DNA of 64,000 bases from Pasteuria penetrans. GTDB taxonomy: Bacteria; Bacillota; Bacilli; Thermoactinomycetales; Thermoactinomycetaceae. Within the stretch, counting starts at the first letter, position 1; every line of letters starts with the position of its first letter. Both the position numbers and the translations under genes were made by a program. Positions 9,613-18,300 of the stretch are shown in pieces. The DNA is taken from positions 2,046,001-2,110,000 of the forward strand of contig NZ_UZAC03000001.1 of assembly GCF_900538055.1 (NCBI RefSeq), given 5' to 3'. The notes under the pieces were generated by a model that was given only the letters and a program-made list of their open reading frames with translations, searched no databases and was not told the DNA's origin.

Positions 9613-9851
9613 TATTAGGCCCCCTGGTATAATAGACCTGGAGCGGCATAACGGGGGCATGTTCCCCATGGGGGTAAAGTTAAAGAGGAAAGAGAGGGCG
9701 TGTTGATTGGTTCGTTTTCTTCGCCGAGGGGTCACCGCCAGATGGATTCGCCATCCCTTCGGTCTCTGCAGAAGGGGATTGATGATGTAAAGAGACTCTT
9801 AGGTAGTAAGGAACTGGAAATCAGTCGGTTGAAGGAAAGGATGGGGGGAAA

Positions 9852-10205
9852 ATGAAGAAAAATAGCTATAACATGGAATTAAAGAAGAAAATAGTTAGAG
9901 AAGCTTTACATGACGGTAACGTGTCCGAGATTGCCCGTAAACACGGACTCATCCCCAGAACGGTCAGGAGTTGGGTGAAGCAGTACGGGGTGAAGGGGGA
10001 TCTCTGGGAAAGAACTGAGAATGATGCAAAGAAGGTGTCCCTGAGTGAACAGGATGTTTCTCATAAAACCGTTCTCGAATTAAGGGAACAGATCTACCAG
10101 CTAAAGAAACAGTTGAAGAAACAAAAGGAGGAGGATCAGCTCAGAATCAATATTCTGGAGGACCTTGTAAAAAAGGCAGAATCTCTGCCCCCAGAATCGG
10201 ATTGA
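9852..10205 (+). CDS. IS3 family OrfA (helix-turn-helix protein)
   Basis: 117-residue DNA-binding subunit of an IS3-type transposase. The N-terminus holds the helix-turn-helix (VREALHDGNVSEIARKHGLIPRTVRSWVKQYG); a leucine-rich coiled coil (ELREQIYQLKKQLKKQK) covers residues 80-105, as in OrfA proteins. GGGGGAAA precedes ATG 9852. Its stop codon (10203-10205) is one base before the OrfB start. Confidence 0.85.
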   Translation: MKKNSYNMELKKKIVREALHDGNVSEIARKHGLIPRTVRSWVKQYGVKGDLWERTENDAKKVSLSEQDVSHKTVLELREQIYQLKKQLKKQKEEDQLRINILEDLVKKAESLPPESD

Positions 10206-10206
10206 G

Positions 10207-11115
10207 GTGGCAGAGTGCTGTATGGGGAAAGGGTATTCACAGAATAAAACCCTAGACATTGTTTGCGTGTCGAAGTCTGTTTATTGGAGACAGAGGAGGA
10301 ATCAGAGAGCCGCCACTCCGCAGGATAATGGGAAGGAAGTGGTTAGTATAATGCATTCTAGGAAGATAAAAGAAAGGGGGAAATTTCCAGGATATGCCCT
10401 GGATAAGCAGGGGAGAAAGATAAGTGATGAAAAAATCATGGATATTGTGTTAGCACAAATAACGGAAAATAAATTTGATGCTTGTGGTTATCGAAAAACC
10501 GCATACAAACTTAGGAAAAAAGAGGGTATAATTGTCAATCACAAGAAAATGCATCGACTCTGTAAGGAATCAGGAATCCTTCGCTACCGGGGAAAAAAGC
10601 GTCGATCCTCCCTACCAGCCAACAGAGCTTATGAACGGAAAATAACGGCTTCCAACCAACTTTGGGAGATGGATATTCAGTATAAACGACTTGCGGATCA
10701 TACCATGGTTCAAGTTTTTAGCATCATAGATGTTTTTGACAGAAGTATTGTCTTCTCTGATAGCTATCTGTCCTGTAAATCAAGGAATGTAGTGAAAGGG
10801 GTTCAGATGGCTCTAAACAAATATGTTGGAAAAGGGGAGAACAAGCCTGTAATACGAACAGATAATGGTTCCCAATTCATTAGTCATGAATTCTATGGTT
10901 TCGTTGGGGCGGAAGAAATCCATCACGAACGAATACCTAATAAATCACCCAACCATAATGCGGGTCTCCGCTGTTCATCCACCCGCTATGAACAGCGGAG
11001 ACCCAAAGAAGGTCGGAAGACGGGAACGAATTTTCTATCTATACAAATTAATAATATAATTATTCTTAAAAAATACAGGAAAAGGTCACCCAAGGAAGCA
11101 AAAAAGTGGGACTAA
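10207..11115 (+). pseudogene. IS3 family OrfB transposase, 3' truncated
   Basis: Integrase-fold (rve) catalytic subunit. Visible are the HTH_21-like block (DACGYRKTAYKLRKKEGIIVNHKKMHRLCKESGI), the first catalytic Asp in LWEMDIQYKRL and the second in IRTDNGSQF. The sequence reaches HHERIPNKSPNHNA and then leaves the family at about 10960, just before the conserved Glu (usually N-x-ES) that completes the DDE triad. The final 50 codons are read from a hairpin and repeat B. The element is therefore inactive. It starts at GTG 10207, probably by coupling to OrfA. Confidence 0.85.
10962..11004. repeat. Perfect 17-base inverted repeat at the IS3 truncation point
   Basis: GGGTCTCCGCTGTTCAT (10962-10978) and its exact complement (10988-11004) flank a nine-base loop. 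It starts where IS3 homology ends and is followed at once by repeat B. No T run follows, so a terminator is not the obvious reading. Confidence 0.8.
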
Positions 11116-11157
11116 AAATCCCCTCCGAAAAATGCACACACCCGTCCGGATGCTGCC
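11011..11157 (-). repeat. Dispersed repeat B, copy 2 (inverted)
   Basis: Reverse complement of 6440-6589, with a few small differences. Its right end abuts the 41-base direct repeat that opens the second half of the IS256-type transposase. Confidence 0.8.
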
Positions 11158-11198
11158 CGCTGAGCCAAGTATATCCCGAAGCAGGTTTTCAAGGGTGT
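11158..11198. repeat. 41-base direct repeat, right copy
   Basis: Identical to 9100-9140. Confidence 0.9.
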
Positions 11199-11687
11199 CA
11201 ATTCCACAAAATGGTGAATCTTTACCAGGCCTTCAGAAAGGATAGACCGAGAAAAAAAGAAGTGAAGTGGGAACCCATCCGAAGCCGGATTTATCAAGAC
11301 ATTTTTCATGTTCTTGACAAAAAAGAGGCCCTTCATGGCTTAATACGCTTTAGTGATGACTATCAATCCAAGTTGCCCAAGCTCGTTGAAGGTCTATGGG
11401 CTTCCTTTGATGATGTGACAACGTATCTCGATTACGACCTAGCGGATGCTGTTCAGAATCGTACAACGGGTTCCTTAGAGAGAAATCACAGAGAGGCCAG
11501 ACATTATACGAATGGAGTGAGCTGTTATCCTACCCTTGATTCATTCCAAAGGGTGATTGATTCCGTGTATAAAAATTTCAACTTAGAGCAGGCAAAGAAA
11601 CTTAGTGGGATGGATAATCACTCTGTGTCCGCATGGGGGCTGGGAGAATTCGCTATCCCTGCCATGTATCCCCTATCTTCACACTAA
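11158..11687 (+). pseudogene. IS256-type transposase, C-terminal part
   Basis: Continues the protein cut at 9140. It repeats LSQVYPEAGFQGC, then reads QFHKMVNLYQAF and later TTGSLERNHREARHYTNG, which carries the third catalytic acid of the IS256 type, and ends normally at 11687. If the 2-kb insert and one copy of the 41-base repeat were removed, a transposase of about 460 residues would result. The leader codons 11106-11157 come from repeat B and are not part of the gene. Confidence 0.8.
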
Positions 11688-11769
11688 AAAAAGAATATTC
11701 TTACATTTATTTTCAGGAAAACCAAACTACCCTGAGTATGGGTATGGCTTCCATTTTTTTACATAGTTG

Positions 11770-11941
11770 CCATTTACAGTAATTTTTTATGTTTTACCAT
11801 AATTTTTAAATTATTGTGTAATTTTAACTTTTATTATGTATGTCAATGGTTATAATTCATTACGATGATATGATTTCCGAAGGATGGGGAACCCAAGAAA
11901 GTCAACCAGGGGGAGATTACAACCGAAAAAGGGATATCACC
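11770..11941. repeat. Dispersed repeat A, copy 2
   Basis: Same orientation as 2496-2664, about 90% identical, ending at the shared GGGATATCACC. It starts about 80 bases after the transposase stop codon. Confidence 0.8.
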
Positions 11942-12125
11942 ATGTTTTCCCTCCTCTGGGTTTATTGTCTTTGGGTGATCAATATTCTACCAGAGATAGG
12001 GGGCATGAGTCATCCCCTTTTTACATAATAATGCTTCATTCCTTTTCACTGCAGATCGTGTGCGATCGTGCCCTATTTGTTGATCGGATCGCTTTGTCCA
12101 TGGTAATGGAACAAGGTTCTGTCTT

Positions 12126-12157
12126 ATCCGTAATGTTGTCAACATTACGGATTTTTT
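12126..12157 (+). terminator. Rho-independent terminator inside repeat D
   Basis: ATCCGTAATGTT pairs exactly with AACATTACGGAT around a three-base loop, followed by a T-rich tract. The second copy at 62551-62583 conserves both arms although the loop differs. Confidence 0.85.
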
Positions 12158-12229
12158 GTTGTTTTTGTACGTACCATAAACAGGATGGATCTTACTACAA
12201 CACAATGCTCGTCTTCCGCGCAAGGACCC

Positions 12230-12507
12230 GTGTGTCGTGTCGTGCTCTATGAGGGATGGGGGAGGGGCCCCCCGAAACCGGCAAGGTGGTATGCAGGTTT
12301 CAAACCACCCAGTGCTGCTGTTGTAAAGAGCAATGGTGGTGAGCATTCTGGGAAAAGGCAGGACGAAAGAATCCTGTCAGGTGTGAATCAGGGAGATTAG
12401 TAAAGCGAACCATTGGAGGAAAGCATCGAAAGGCGTAGTCGATGTCGAAACAAGGGTATCGGGTCCTATCCTTGGGAGGGTTGGCTGAGATGCCAGCCCT
12501 ACTCTAC
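12230..12507 (+). mobile_element. 278-nt group II intron relic with precise ends
   Basis: Starts with GTGTG and ends with AC, as group II introns do, and its removal restores the uninterrupted sequence seen at 62641-62660. The 5' part is related to the domain I-like fragment at 58609-58860 (shared GGAAAAGGCAGG and CGAAAGG..TAGTC blocks). The 3' end is the domain VI-like tail (GGTTGGCTGAGATGCCAGCC). No domain V hairpin and no ORF lie between, so it should not splice by itself. Confidence 0.75.
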
Positions 12508-12815
12508 AGTAAAAATTTTATAAAAATTCATATGAAATAAGATAAATACCCCTGGGATACAAAAACAGGAACAGTGTCATAACAAAATGTTATTATGTTA
12601 CTCAATTGCTTTACGAAAAGGTGAGACTAGATTCATAGATAGGGCATTCCCCACAAGAAATTGCACGGTCCCAATAGGGCATTCCTTTCCACAAATATGG
12701 ATTCAAAAACCAAGTTCCCATGGTTATAGTAGAAATCTAACCATAAGCGTTACGTTTCATTGTATCCGGCCCAAATCATTCATACTATTCAATTTATTAT
12801 TTACATTAAAAATCG

Positions 12816-12937
12816 TCTATACATATTATACAGAATCAATTAATTTACTATTAGCAATCAATACATACTATTTTTAAATACAATTAATACCAGAAAAAAC
12901 CAAATCAACTGATTTTTAATTCGCGCACCAGCACCAT
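12816..12937. repeat. Dispersed repeat C, copy 2
   Basis: Direct copy of 6615-6736, differing at only a few positions. No gene follows for about 700 bases. Confidence 0.8.
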
Positions 12938-13450
12938 ACATCATCCATGACCAATACGTGTAGGTTTGTCCCGGGACTCTATATCTCCTATAACCTGATT
13001 CTCCCGTTCTTTTTTCCTTTCAGGCCAAAATGGCCTTTAAGAGTAATGCTTAGTCCGGGCGCCCCCCTCTGGTGCGCAATAAAGGTTCAGCAGCTTGGAC
13101 ATCTGGTAGATATTCCGTATTGGAGTAAGCCACCATCTCATCTTTTCCATCCCCCCGGATTTGGTATGCGGAATGGGGTCGGGGGCACGGTAAGAGAAGA
13201 TAGGGACGAGACAATCCCTTGAACCGTCCTTCGGTATTTCCCAATAGGTTTCCCCATGGGTATTATTGTAGCATGTATTTTACCATTTATATTATTCATA
13301 AAAAAATATTATTGGTTAAAAAATACCTCCAGGGGAGCGATGCGCGAGCAATGATAAGGAACCTAAAATCACCTTTTTCAGGGGACACCAAATTTGGGAT
13401 GCAACCACCGGGGATTGTTCTTAGATTCCTGAATTGGTGACTAACCTTCC
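12938..13450. other. Intergenic stretch without a recognisable gene
   Basis: No supported coding sequence. It includes a short hairpin (AGGCCAAAATGGCCTT, near 13022) and a motif TTTGGGATGCAACC near 13392 shared with sequences near 2860 and 14702. Confidence 0.5.
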
Positions 13451-13479
13451 TTGACCCTGGGGATAGGTTTTGGTAAAAT
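13451..13479 (+). promoter_or_regulatory. Sigma-A-type promoter upstream of punA
   Basis: TTGACC (13451-13456) and TAAAAT (13474-13479) are 17 bases apart, about 195 bases before the likely punA start. It would give punA its own transcription after separation from deoB. Confidence 0.55.
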
Positions 13480-13674
13480 CGGGAACCTACGTAATCTTTT
13501 GGGGGATCATGGTTTCCGAGGATTGGGTTGGTTTGGCCCCAATAGGGTCTTTCATTTTCTTTGAATTCTTCAATTGCGATATTTTTTGTTATACCCATTC
13601 ATCTCTCGCTCCCTTTCAACCATTGGTGGGGAATGGAAGGGGTGTCTGATGATAAAGAAAGGGTGTTTTTCCCT

Positions 13675-14508
13675 ATGAGCATATCTCAACAGACATTGGA
13701 AATAGAAGAATCAATTCGGAAAAGAATTAGCTCTACCCCAGAGGTAGTGTTCATTTTGGGCTCCGGATTCAATTCCTTAGATCAAATCATAGAGAATGTT
13801 GTAGATATACCCTATACTGACATACCCCATTTCCCTAACACTCAGGTTATAGGTCATTCGGGTCGCCTATTGTTCGGAGAGTTGGCAGGACGACATGTGG
13901 CTGTGTTGGCAGGTCGTCTTCATACCTATGAGGGCTATCCGCAGGCAACCATTACCCTACCTATCCGAGCCCTACAAAGACTGGGAGCACAGTATCTCTT
14001 CGTAACCAATGCAACGGGGGGGGTAAATGAAAAATTTCGGGCCGGACAATTGATGATGATTTCGGACCATATCAATTTCATAGGGCAAAATCCCCTCGTA
14101 GGGCCCCATGACCCCTCGCTCGGTGAGCGTTTCCTGGATATGACGGCTGCATATGATTCCAGTATCAGAAAATTGGCGCGTAAGGTAGCCAAGGAACGGG
14201 GGATCCATCTTGAGGAAGGGGTTTATGCGGGACGCTTAGGACCTGATTATGAAACACCTGCGGAAGTACGAATGTTCAGGATAATGGGGGCAGATGCCGT
14301 TGGTATGTCGGTCATACCCGAGGTGATTACAGCTCGGCATGTGGGAATGCGTGTATTCGCTATTTCCTGTATTTGTAATCCGGCGTTGGAACCCGGTTCA
14401 CCACCGCTAGAACATACTGAAGTTGTGGAGGTTACTAGACGGGCCTGTAATTCCTATATTTCCCTGGTTCGAGGTATGCTGGAATGTGATTGGAGGAACA
14501 TAAAGTAA
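13675..14508 (+). CDS. punA: Purine nucleoside phosphorylase
   Basis: Phosphorolysis of (deoxy)inosine and guanosine to base and (deoxy)ribose 1-phosphate, the substrate of DeoB. Family signatures are in place: VFILGSGF phosphate loop, GHSGRLLFGEL, AGRLHTYEGYP, VTNATGGVN, MISDHINFIGQNPL, GPDYETPAEVRM and the DAVGMSVIPEVI-ARH block. ATG 13675, preceded by AAAGAAAGGG, gives 277 residues, close to the B. subtilis protein; the frame is open upstream with another ATG at 13633. In B. subtilis drm and pupG are adjacent; here they are separated by repeats and IS remnants. Confidence 0.95.
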   Translation: MSISQQTLEIEESIRKRISSTPEVVFILGSGFNSLDQIIENVVDIPYTDIPHFPNTQVIGHSGRLLFGELAGRHVAVLAGRLHTYEGYPQATITLPIRALQRLGAQYLFVTNATGGVNEKFRAGQLMMISDHINFIGQNPLVGPHDPSLGERFLDMTAAYDSSIRKLARKVAKERGIHLEEGVYAGRLGPDYETPAEVRMFRIMGADAVGMSVIPEVITARHVGMRVFAISCICNPALEPGSPPLEHTEVVEVTRRACNSYISLVRGMLECDWRNIK

Positions 14509-14849
14509 ATAGAAAATTTATGAATTGAAAAGAACAGGGATCGATGAATAGAAAACATCCTGATCAAATCATCATCCCGACCATTATACCCTTGGGTGTC
14601 TCGTTGTGAATAGTATTATCAGTCAGAAAATGCCCAGGGGACAGTATTGCAAGCAATGGAGAGAATCTACAAATTATCAAAATTTTTGGGAGTAACGCTG
14701 CATTTGGGATGCAATCCTGTTTTCTGCAGCCTGCAGTCTGGTGGTGGGCTGCCTGATACAATATTTTCCTAGCAATTCGCCCTTGGAAAAATGAGCGAGG
14801 ATGTAGCAGGGTTGCTTCCCTTAACAATGGGAGCAGGGAGGAATGAGCG

Positions 14850-15305
14850 TTGGAGGAAATTACGGTACAGATCATTCGTCTGAAGGGTAATGAGGATTTA
14901 TCCATGCCATGTCGTATGTCAGCACAGGCTAGTGGTTTCGATTTACCGGCGGCTTTAACCCATCCCTATACGCTGGAGCCACAGAAATCAATACGAATTG
15001 CTACGGGTTTTGCTCTAGCCATTCCTCCAGGTTATGAGGCTCAGGTTAGACCACGTAGCGGCTTAGCGTATCGTTACGGGATCACGATCCTCAATACACC
15101 AGGAACGATTGATGCAGACTATCGGGGGGAGATCGCCGTCCTATTGATCAACTTCGGGGAAAAACCCCACACGATTCAGCGTGGGGACAGGATTGCGCAG
15201 CTTGTCATACAGTCCGTTCCCAGGGTCGAATGGGAGGAAACAAAAAATCTTTCTCCAACGAAGCGGGGGGCGGGTGGGTTTGGCCATACTGGTATACGCG
15301 GATAA
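14850..15305 (+). CDS. dut: dUTP diphosphatase
   Basis: Hydrolyses dUTP to dUMP and pyrophosphate, keeping uracil out of DNA. At 151 residues it is a standard trimeric dUTPase with all five motifs in order: ASGFDLPA, RPRSGLAYRYG, GTIDADYRGEI (catalytic Asp), RGDRIAQLVI and the C-terminal RGAGGFGHTG lid, where His replaces the usual Ser. Translation starts at TTG 14850, eight bases after GGGAGG; no better start is in frame. Confidence 0.95.
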   Translation: MEEITVQIIRLKGNEDLSMPCRMSAQASGFDLPAALTHPYTLEPQKSIRIATGFALAIPPGYEAQVRPRSGLAYRYGITILNTPGTIDADYRGEIAVLLINFGEKPHTIQRGDRIAQLVIQSVPRVEWEETKNLSPTKRGAGGFGHTGIRG

Positions 15306-15333
15306 GACTTCGTATTCGTGTGTTTTGGGGTGC

Positions 15334-15383
15334 TGAGGGGGGGAGCAAACAACCCCTCCTCATTTATATCTATAGTGTTACCA
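15334..15383 (+). repeat. Terminator-like repeat E, copy 1
   Basis: A G-rich arm and CCCCTCCTCA pair around AGCAAACAA. The hairpin and the following CATTTATATC..ATA..GTTAC resemble 33691-33740. Both copies follow the end of a gene, so a terminator role is plausible, though the T run is weak. Confidence 0.45.
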
Positions 15384-16180
15384 ATTCATACGTCTACTAT
15401 GGGGGTATCGTTCTGGGATTTCAGTAATCCCCCCAAGTGGTGAGTGTTTCCTATTAAAGTTTTTCTTCTGCTGTCCTCGTCAAAATGAGTCGGCTTCTTT
15501 GTTTTGTCTTTATTACAAGGATTGCATTGGCCCACTATGGGTTGATCTAACCTCGTGCACGAGGCCTTGGTCATCCTTGGAAGGTGGCTCACAATAGGGG
15601 GTACGTTTTCATTGTAATAAATTTTATATAATACTATAAATAGTTTATTTTTATTTATATATATTGTTTCTGTATACATTAAATATGAATTTATATATGG
15701 GGAATGTTGCTTCCTCCTGTTTCATGGTGGGCGTAAACGACCTCGCATACTTTCAATGGATCAAGATAGGAAAAATAGTTAGTAAATTGGGAAAAAGAAG
15801 AAGATAGGATCGGAGCCCCAATATACGTTTTTTTACTACAATAAAAATATTTTAAAAATATTCTACATATGAACTTGTGAGGGGGGTTCCAAAGATGGGG
15901 GAAAATCTTTGGGAATCTTGTTCAGGAATTCACATCCACAACGGGATGCTGTCTGCTTTTGAATCCCTACACGCGAAGTGGAATAGGACCTATCGTGGAT
16001 CATCCTTTCAAAAACCATAAATTTATAGTTTATAAATTTTAAAAATAATAATATAATAAATGTAGATCAGATATCACCCCGCTCCAATCTATGGGGAGAT
16101 AAAGACAGGCAAAGTTGAAGGATATATATATCTTGATATTTAATTAAGAATATTACAAAAATAAAAGGAGGAACACCGCT
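15384..16180. other. Intergenic stretch without a recognisable gene
   Basis: About 800 bases, AT-rich in parts. I see no coding frame with a ribosome binding site and no RNA gene. A weak promoter-like pair (TTGAAG 16115, TTTAAT 16139, 18 bases apart) may serve the next gene. Confidence 0.5.
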
Positions 16181-17122
16181 ATGAAAAAAAATCATAACAG
16201 AATCTTTTATTCTACTCTTGTAACAAGTCTCTTTTCGCTCTCTCTTTTCTCTTTTTCTCCGGCAGGAGCCGAGGAAAGTAATTCGAAGAATAATTCAGAA
16301 TCGCAATTATCAAATCAACCGCAAAAAAATAATTCAAAAGAAACAGAACCACTAAAACCAGCAGATAAACCAGCAGATAAACCAGCAGATAAACCAGCAG
16401 ATAAATTAGCAGACAAATCAGAAGATAAATCAGCAGACAAATCAGCAGATAAACCGGCAGATAAGCAAGGACAAGGTTCCTGGAAACAGACCCAGGAAAT
16501 AGATTCAAAAATAAAAGAAGAAGCGGAGAAATTTTCAGGAGGAAAATTCAAAGTAGCATACGTAAACGAGGACGGGAAGTACGTGGATGTCCGGACGGAA
16601 TTGAGTGACGGGGGAACTGTGAACGTACCTTTCCAAGATAATCAGTTGAAAGCGGACCGAGCCATGAAGATGGCATCTGGGTCCAATCAATGGGAGTCTT
16701 TCAAGGGTGTAGGAGATACAGACCCAAAAAATAAATCCACAGGGGATATTACAAAGGATTCGGCTAAAAATACTACGAATGATGCCACAAAGGATCCAGA
16801 TAAAAATACTACGAATGATGCCGCAAAGGATTCGGCTAAAAATACTACGAATGATGCTACAAAAGATCCGGCTAAAAATACTACGAATGATGCTACAAAA
16901 GATCCGGCTAAAAATACTACGAATGATGCCGCAAAGGATCCAGCCCAAAATACCGCTACAAGGTATTCAGATAAAAATACTGCCACAAGGTATTCAGATA
17001 AAAATACTGCCACAAGGTATTCAGCTAAAAATACTGCTACAAAGGACCCAACTAAAAATACTGCGGCTGTAAAATATTCCCCATATGCCAAAGAACCCAT
17101 ACATGGGAGTATTTGTCACTAA
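16181..17122 (+). CDS. Secreted low-complexity repeat protein
   Basis: 313 residues. AAAGGAGG precedes ATG 16181. The N-terminus is a signal peptide (MKKNHNRIF, hydrophobic core LVTSLFSLSLFSFS, likely cleavage after PAGA). A tetrapeptide tract P/S-A-D-K follows (about residues 60-95), then a non-repetitive central block (KIKEEAEKFSGGKFKVAYVNEDGKYVDVRT), then 11-residue repeats of the type A-K-N-T-T-N-D-A-T-K-D-P (about 190-250) and shorter T-A-T-R-Y-S-D-K-N repeats. It probably acts outside the membrane, perhaps at the spore or cell surface. I do not recognise a family. The repeats should vary in number between strains. Confidence 0.75.
   Translation: MKKNHNRIFYSTLVTSLFSLSLFSFSPAGAEESNSKNNSESQLSNQPQKNNSKETEPLKPADKPADKPADKPADKLADKSEDKSADKSADKPADKQGQGSWKQTQEIDSKIKEEAEKFSGGKFKVAYVNEDGKYVDVRTELSDGGTVNVPFQDNQLKADRAMKMASGSNQWESFKGVGDTDPKNKSTGDITKDSAKNTTNDATKDPDKNTTNDAAKDSAKNTTNDATKDPAKNTTNDATKDPAKNTTNDAAKDPAQNTATRYSDKNTATRYSDKNTATRYSAKNTATKDPTKNTAAVKYSPYAKEPIHGSICH
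16359..16464. repeat. 12-base tandem repeat coding PADK
   Basis: CCAGCAGATAAA and near copies are repeated in register with the reading frame, about eight times, giving P/L/S-A/E-D-K tetrapeptides. Confidence 0.85.
16754..17058. repeat. 33-base and 27-base tandem repeats in the secreted protein
   Basis: A unit reading AAAAATACTACGAATGATGC plus a variable remainder occurs five times, then ACAAGGTATTCAGATAAAAA-type units three times. Period lengths are multiples of three, so copy changes keep the frame. Confidence 0.85.
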
Positions 17123-17582
17123 GTGTGTGAGGGGGAGATTGTGATCGGGTCCACAAGGAATGATGATTGAGGAACTGTCTAGAAACTGGCTACACCCTAA
17201 ATTCTATAGGAATGTTATAAACCAGTGAACTTATTATTTTATCTTCAGTTATACAGAACAGAAAAATTGGAAAATATTCGTATCCGTATATAACTTTTGG
17301 GAATTCTGTTATGGAAAATTTATTACTGAGAATTGTCCCAGTGAATCCCCAAATAGGGGGTTTTTCTTTTATATTATTCAATTTATTATACACTTACTCC
17401 CTATTTACATTCATATTAGCAAATCATTCTATATCCTATTTCGGGTTGTCGAATACTATCAATCTAAGTTATAATAGTATGGGCCTGGGATTTCTTCCGG
17501 GTAGATACCCTTAGGAGGGAGGTCAGGTTGAGAAACATTTTACTTTTCCCTTCCCCATTCAGGTCATGCCCCCCATGTTCCC
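17123..17582. other. Intergenic stretch; weak hairpin only
   Basis: CCCC-AAATA-GGGGG followed by TTTTTCTTTT (about 17346-17372) could be a weak terminator. No gene is recognised. Confidence 0.4.
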
Positions 17583-18218
17583 TTGTATTTGGATGATCCG
17601 ATGATTAGGGATTGGGTATTCGATTGGTATAGAATAAGTTTTAGGGAGAAAAATATTATTAATATAAAAATAAATTATAATATTAAAAATATATGCTTGG
17701 TAACCGCGGCAACCATGGGCTCCTTCCTACCCCTCAGCGTTGCTAGCGCTAGCTCCCTGTTTTCTATGCCCCGAGATTCCTTCATTGGTGATCATCCAGA
17801 GATATCTTATCACCCCTATCACAGGGAATCCTCCATGCATAACCCCTATTCACCCCATACCACTTCACAACCTGGAAACATTTCCCCGTACAGAATTCCT
17901 TCTCCCTATCGTCCCTATTCCATTCCTACATTCTATTCGCATATGGATCCTGGATTCGCACTAGAACGTTTCCAATTGGGTAGGGGTGCGGGTAGAATTT
18001 ATAATATGTCGTACGACGATAGACGACTACAACTTGCCCTTGCTATGAAAATCATGGAACAAAATCCCAATGTCACCGTCGATTTTGTCTCCTTTATGCA
18101 TGACCCTGTCAATGGCTCCACATATGCAGAAAGATTTGCCATATTCTTGACAAAAATATACAGTTTTTATATAAAAGGTGTATTCCCAACTTTCCTACTT
18201 GGACAAAAAAGATTATAA
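17583..18218 (+). CDS. Secreted protein of unknown function, Pro/Tyr/His-rich
   Basis: The frame gives up to 211 residues. Residues 35-57 look like a signal peptide (NIKNICLVTAATMGSFLPLSVASA). The next 70 residues are rich in Pro, Tyr, His and Ser (ISYHPYHRES, SPYRIPSPYRPYS), then a helical C-terminal part follows (DDRRLQLALAMKIMEQNPNVTVDFVSFMHDP). ATG 17583 has no ribosome binding site; AGGGAG at 17641 is seven bases before an in-frame ATT (17655), so translation may start at a rare codon. A strong terminator follows 40 bases after the stop, supporting a real transcription unit. The composition suggests a spore or exosporium component; this is inference. Confidence 0.6.
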   Translation: MYLDDPMIRDWVFDWYRISFREKNIINIKINYNIKNICLVTAATMGSFLPLSVASASSLFSMPRDSFIGDHPEISYHPYHRESSMHNPYSPHTTSQPGNISPYRIPSPYRPYSIPTFYSHMDPGFALERFQLGRGAGRIYNMSYDDRRLQLALAMKIMEQNPNVTVDFVSFMHDPVNGSTYAERFAIFLTKIYSFYIKGVFPTFLLGQKRL

Positions 18219-18260
18219 CGTAAAATTGGAAAGTTCAATCACGTATTGATTAGTACACCA

Positions 18261-18300
18261 AAGAAACCCCGTGGTTTCCCACGGGGTTTCTTGTATATTT
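18261..18300 (+). terminator. Strong rho-independent terminator
   Basis: AAGAAACCCCGTGG and CCACGGGGTTTCTT pair perfectly around TTTC, followed by a T-rich stretch. Confidence 0.92.

Larger units (their letters stand above)
12099..12672 (+). mobile_element. IS end (repeat D, copy 1) with an inserted intron relic
   Basis: 12099-12229 plus 12508-12672 form one continuous sequence when aligned to 62524-62819. The element contains a strong terminator hairpin and ends in TTGCACGGTCCC. In the 62-kb region the same sequence faces an inverted copy (61520-61655) across an IS256-type transposase fragment, so repeat D is probably the terminal region of that insertion sequence. Confidence 0.75.

Noticed and set aside
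10169-10230. A-AAA-AAG heptamer followed by a CTCTGCC/GGCAGAG hairpin, resembling the IS3 -1 frameshift signal
   Set aside because: The heptamer is in the right register, but OrfB (starting 10207) is not in the -1 frame relative to OrfA; shifting by -1 gives no OrfB sequence. Coupled re-initiation at GTG 10207 fits better.
16359-17058. Regular tandem repeats that could be taken for a CRISPR array
   Set aside because: Repeats are contiguous without unique spacers, keep a reading frame and lie inside a gene with signal peptide; no cas genes are present.
16212-17100. Long - strand frames opposite the secreted repeat protein
   Set aside because: They are periodic mirror images of the repeats (LIYLLICLL, FVVFLAGSF) without ribosome binding sites.
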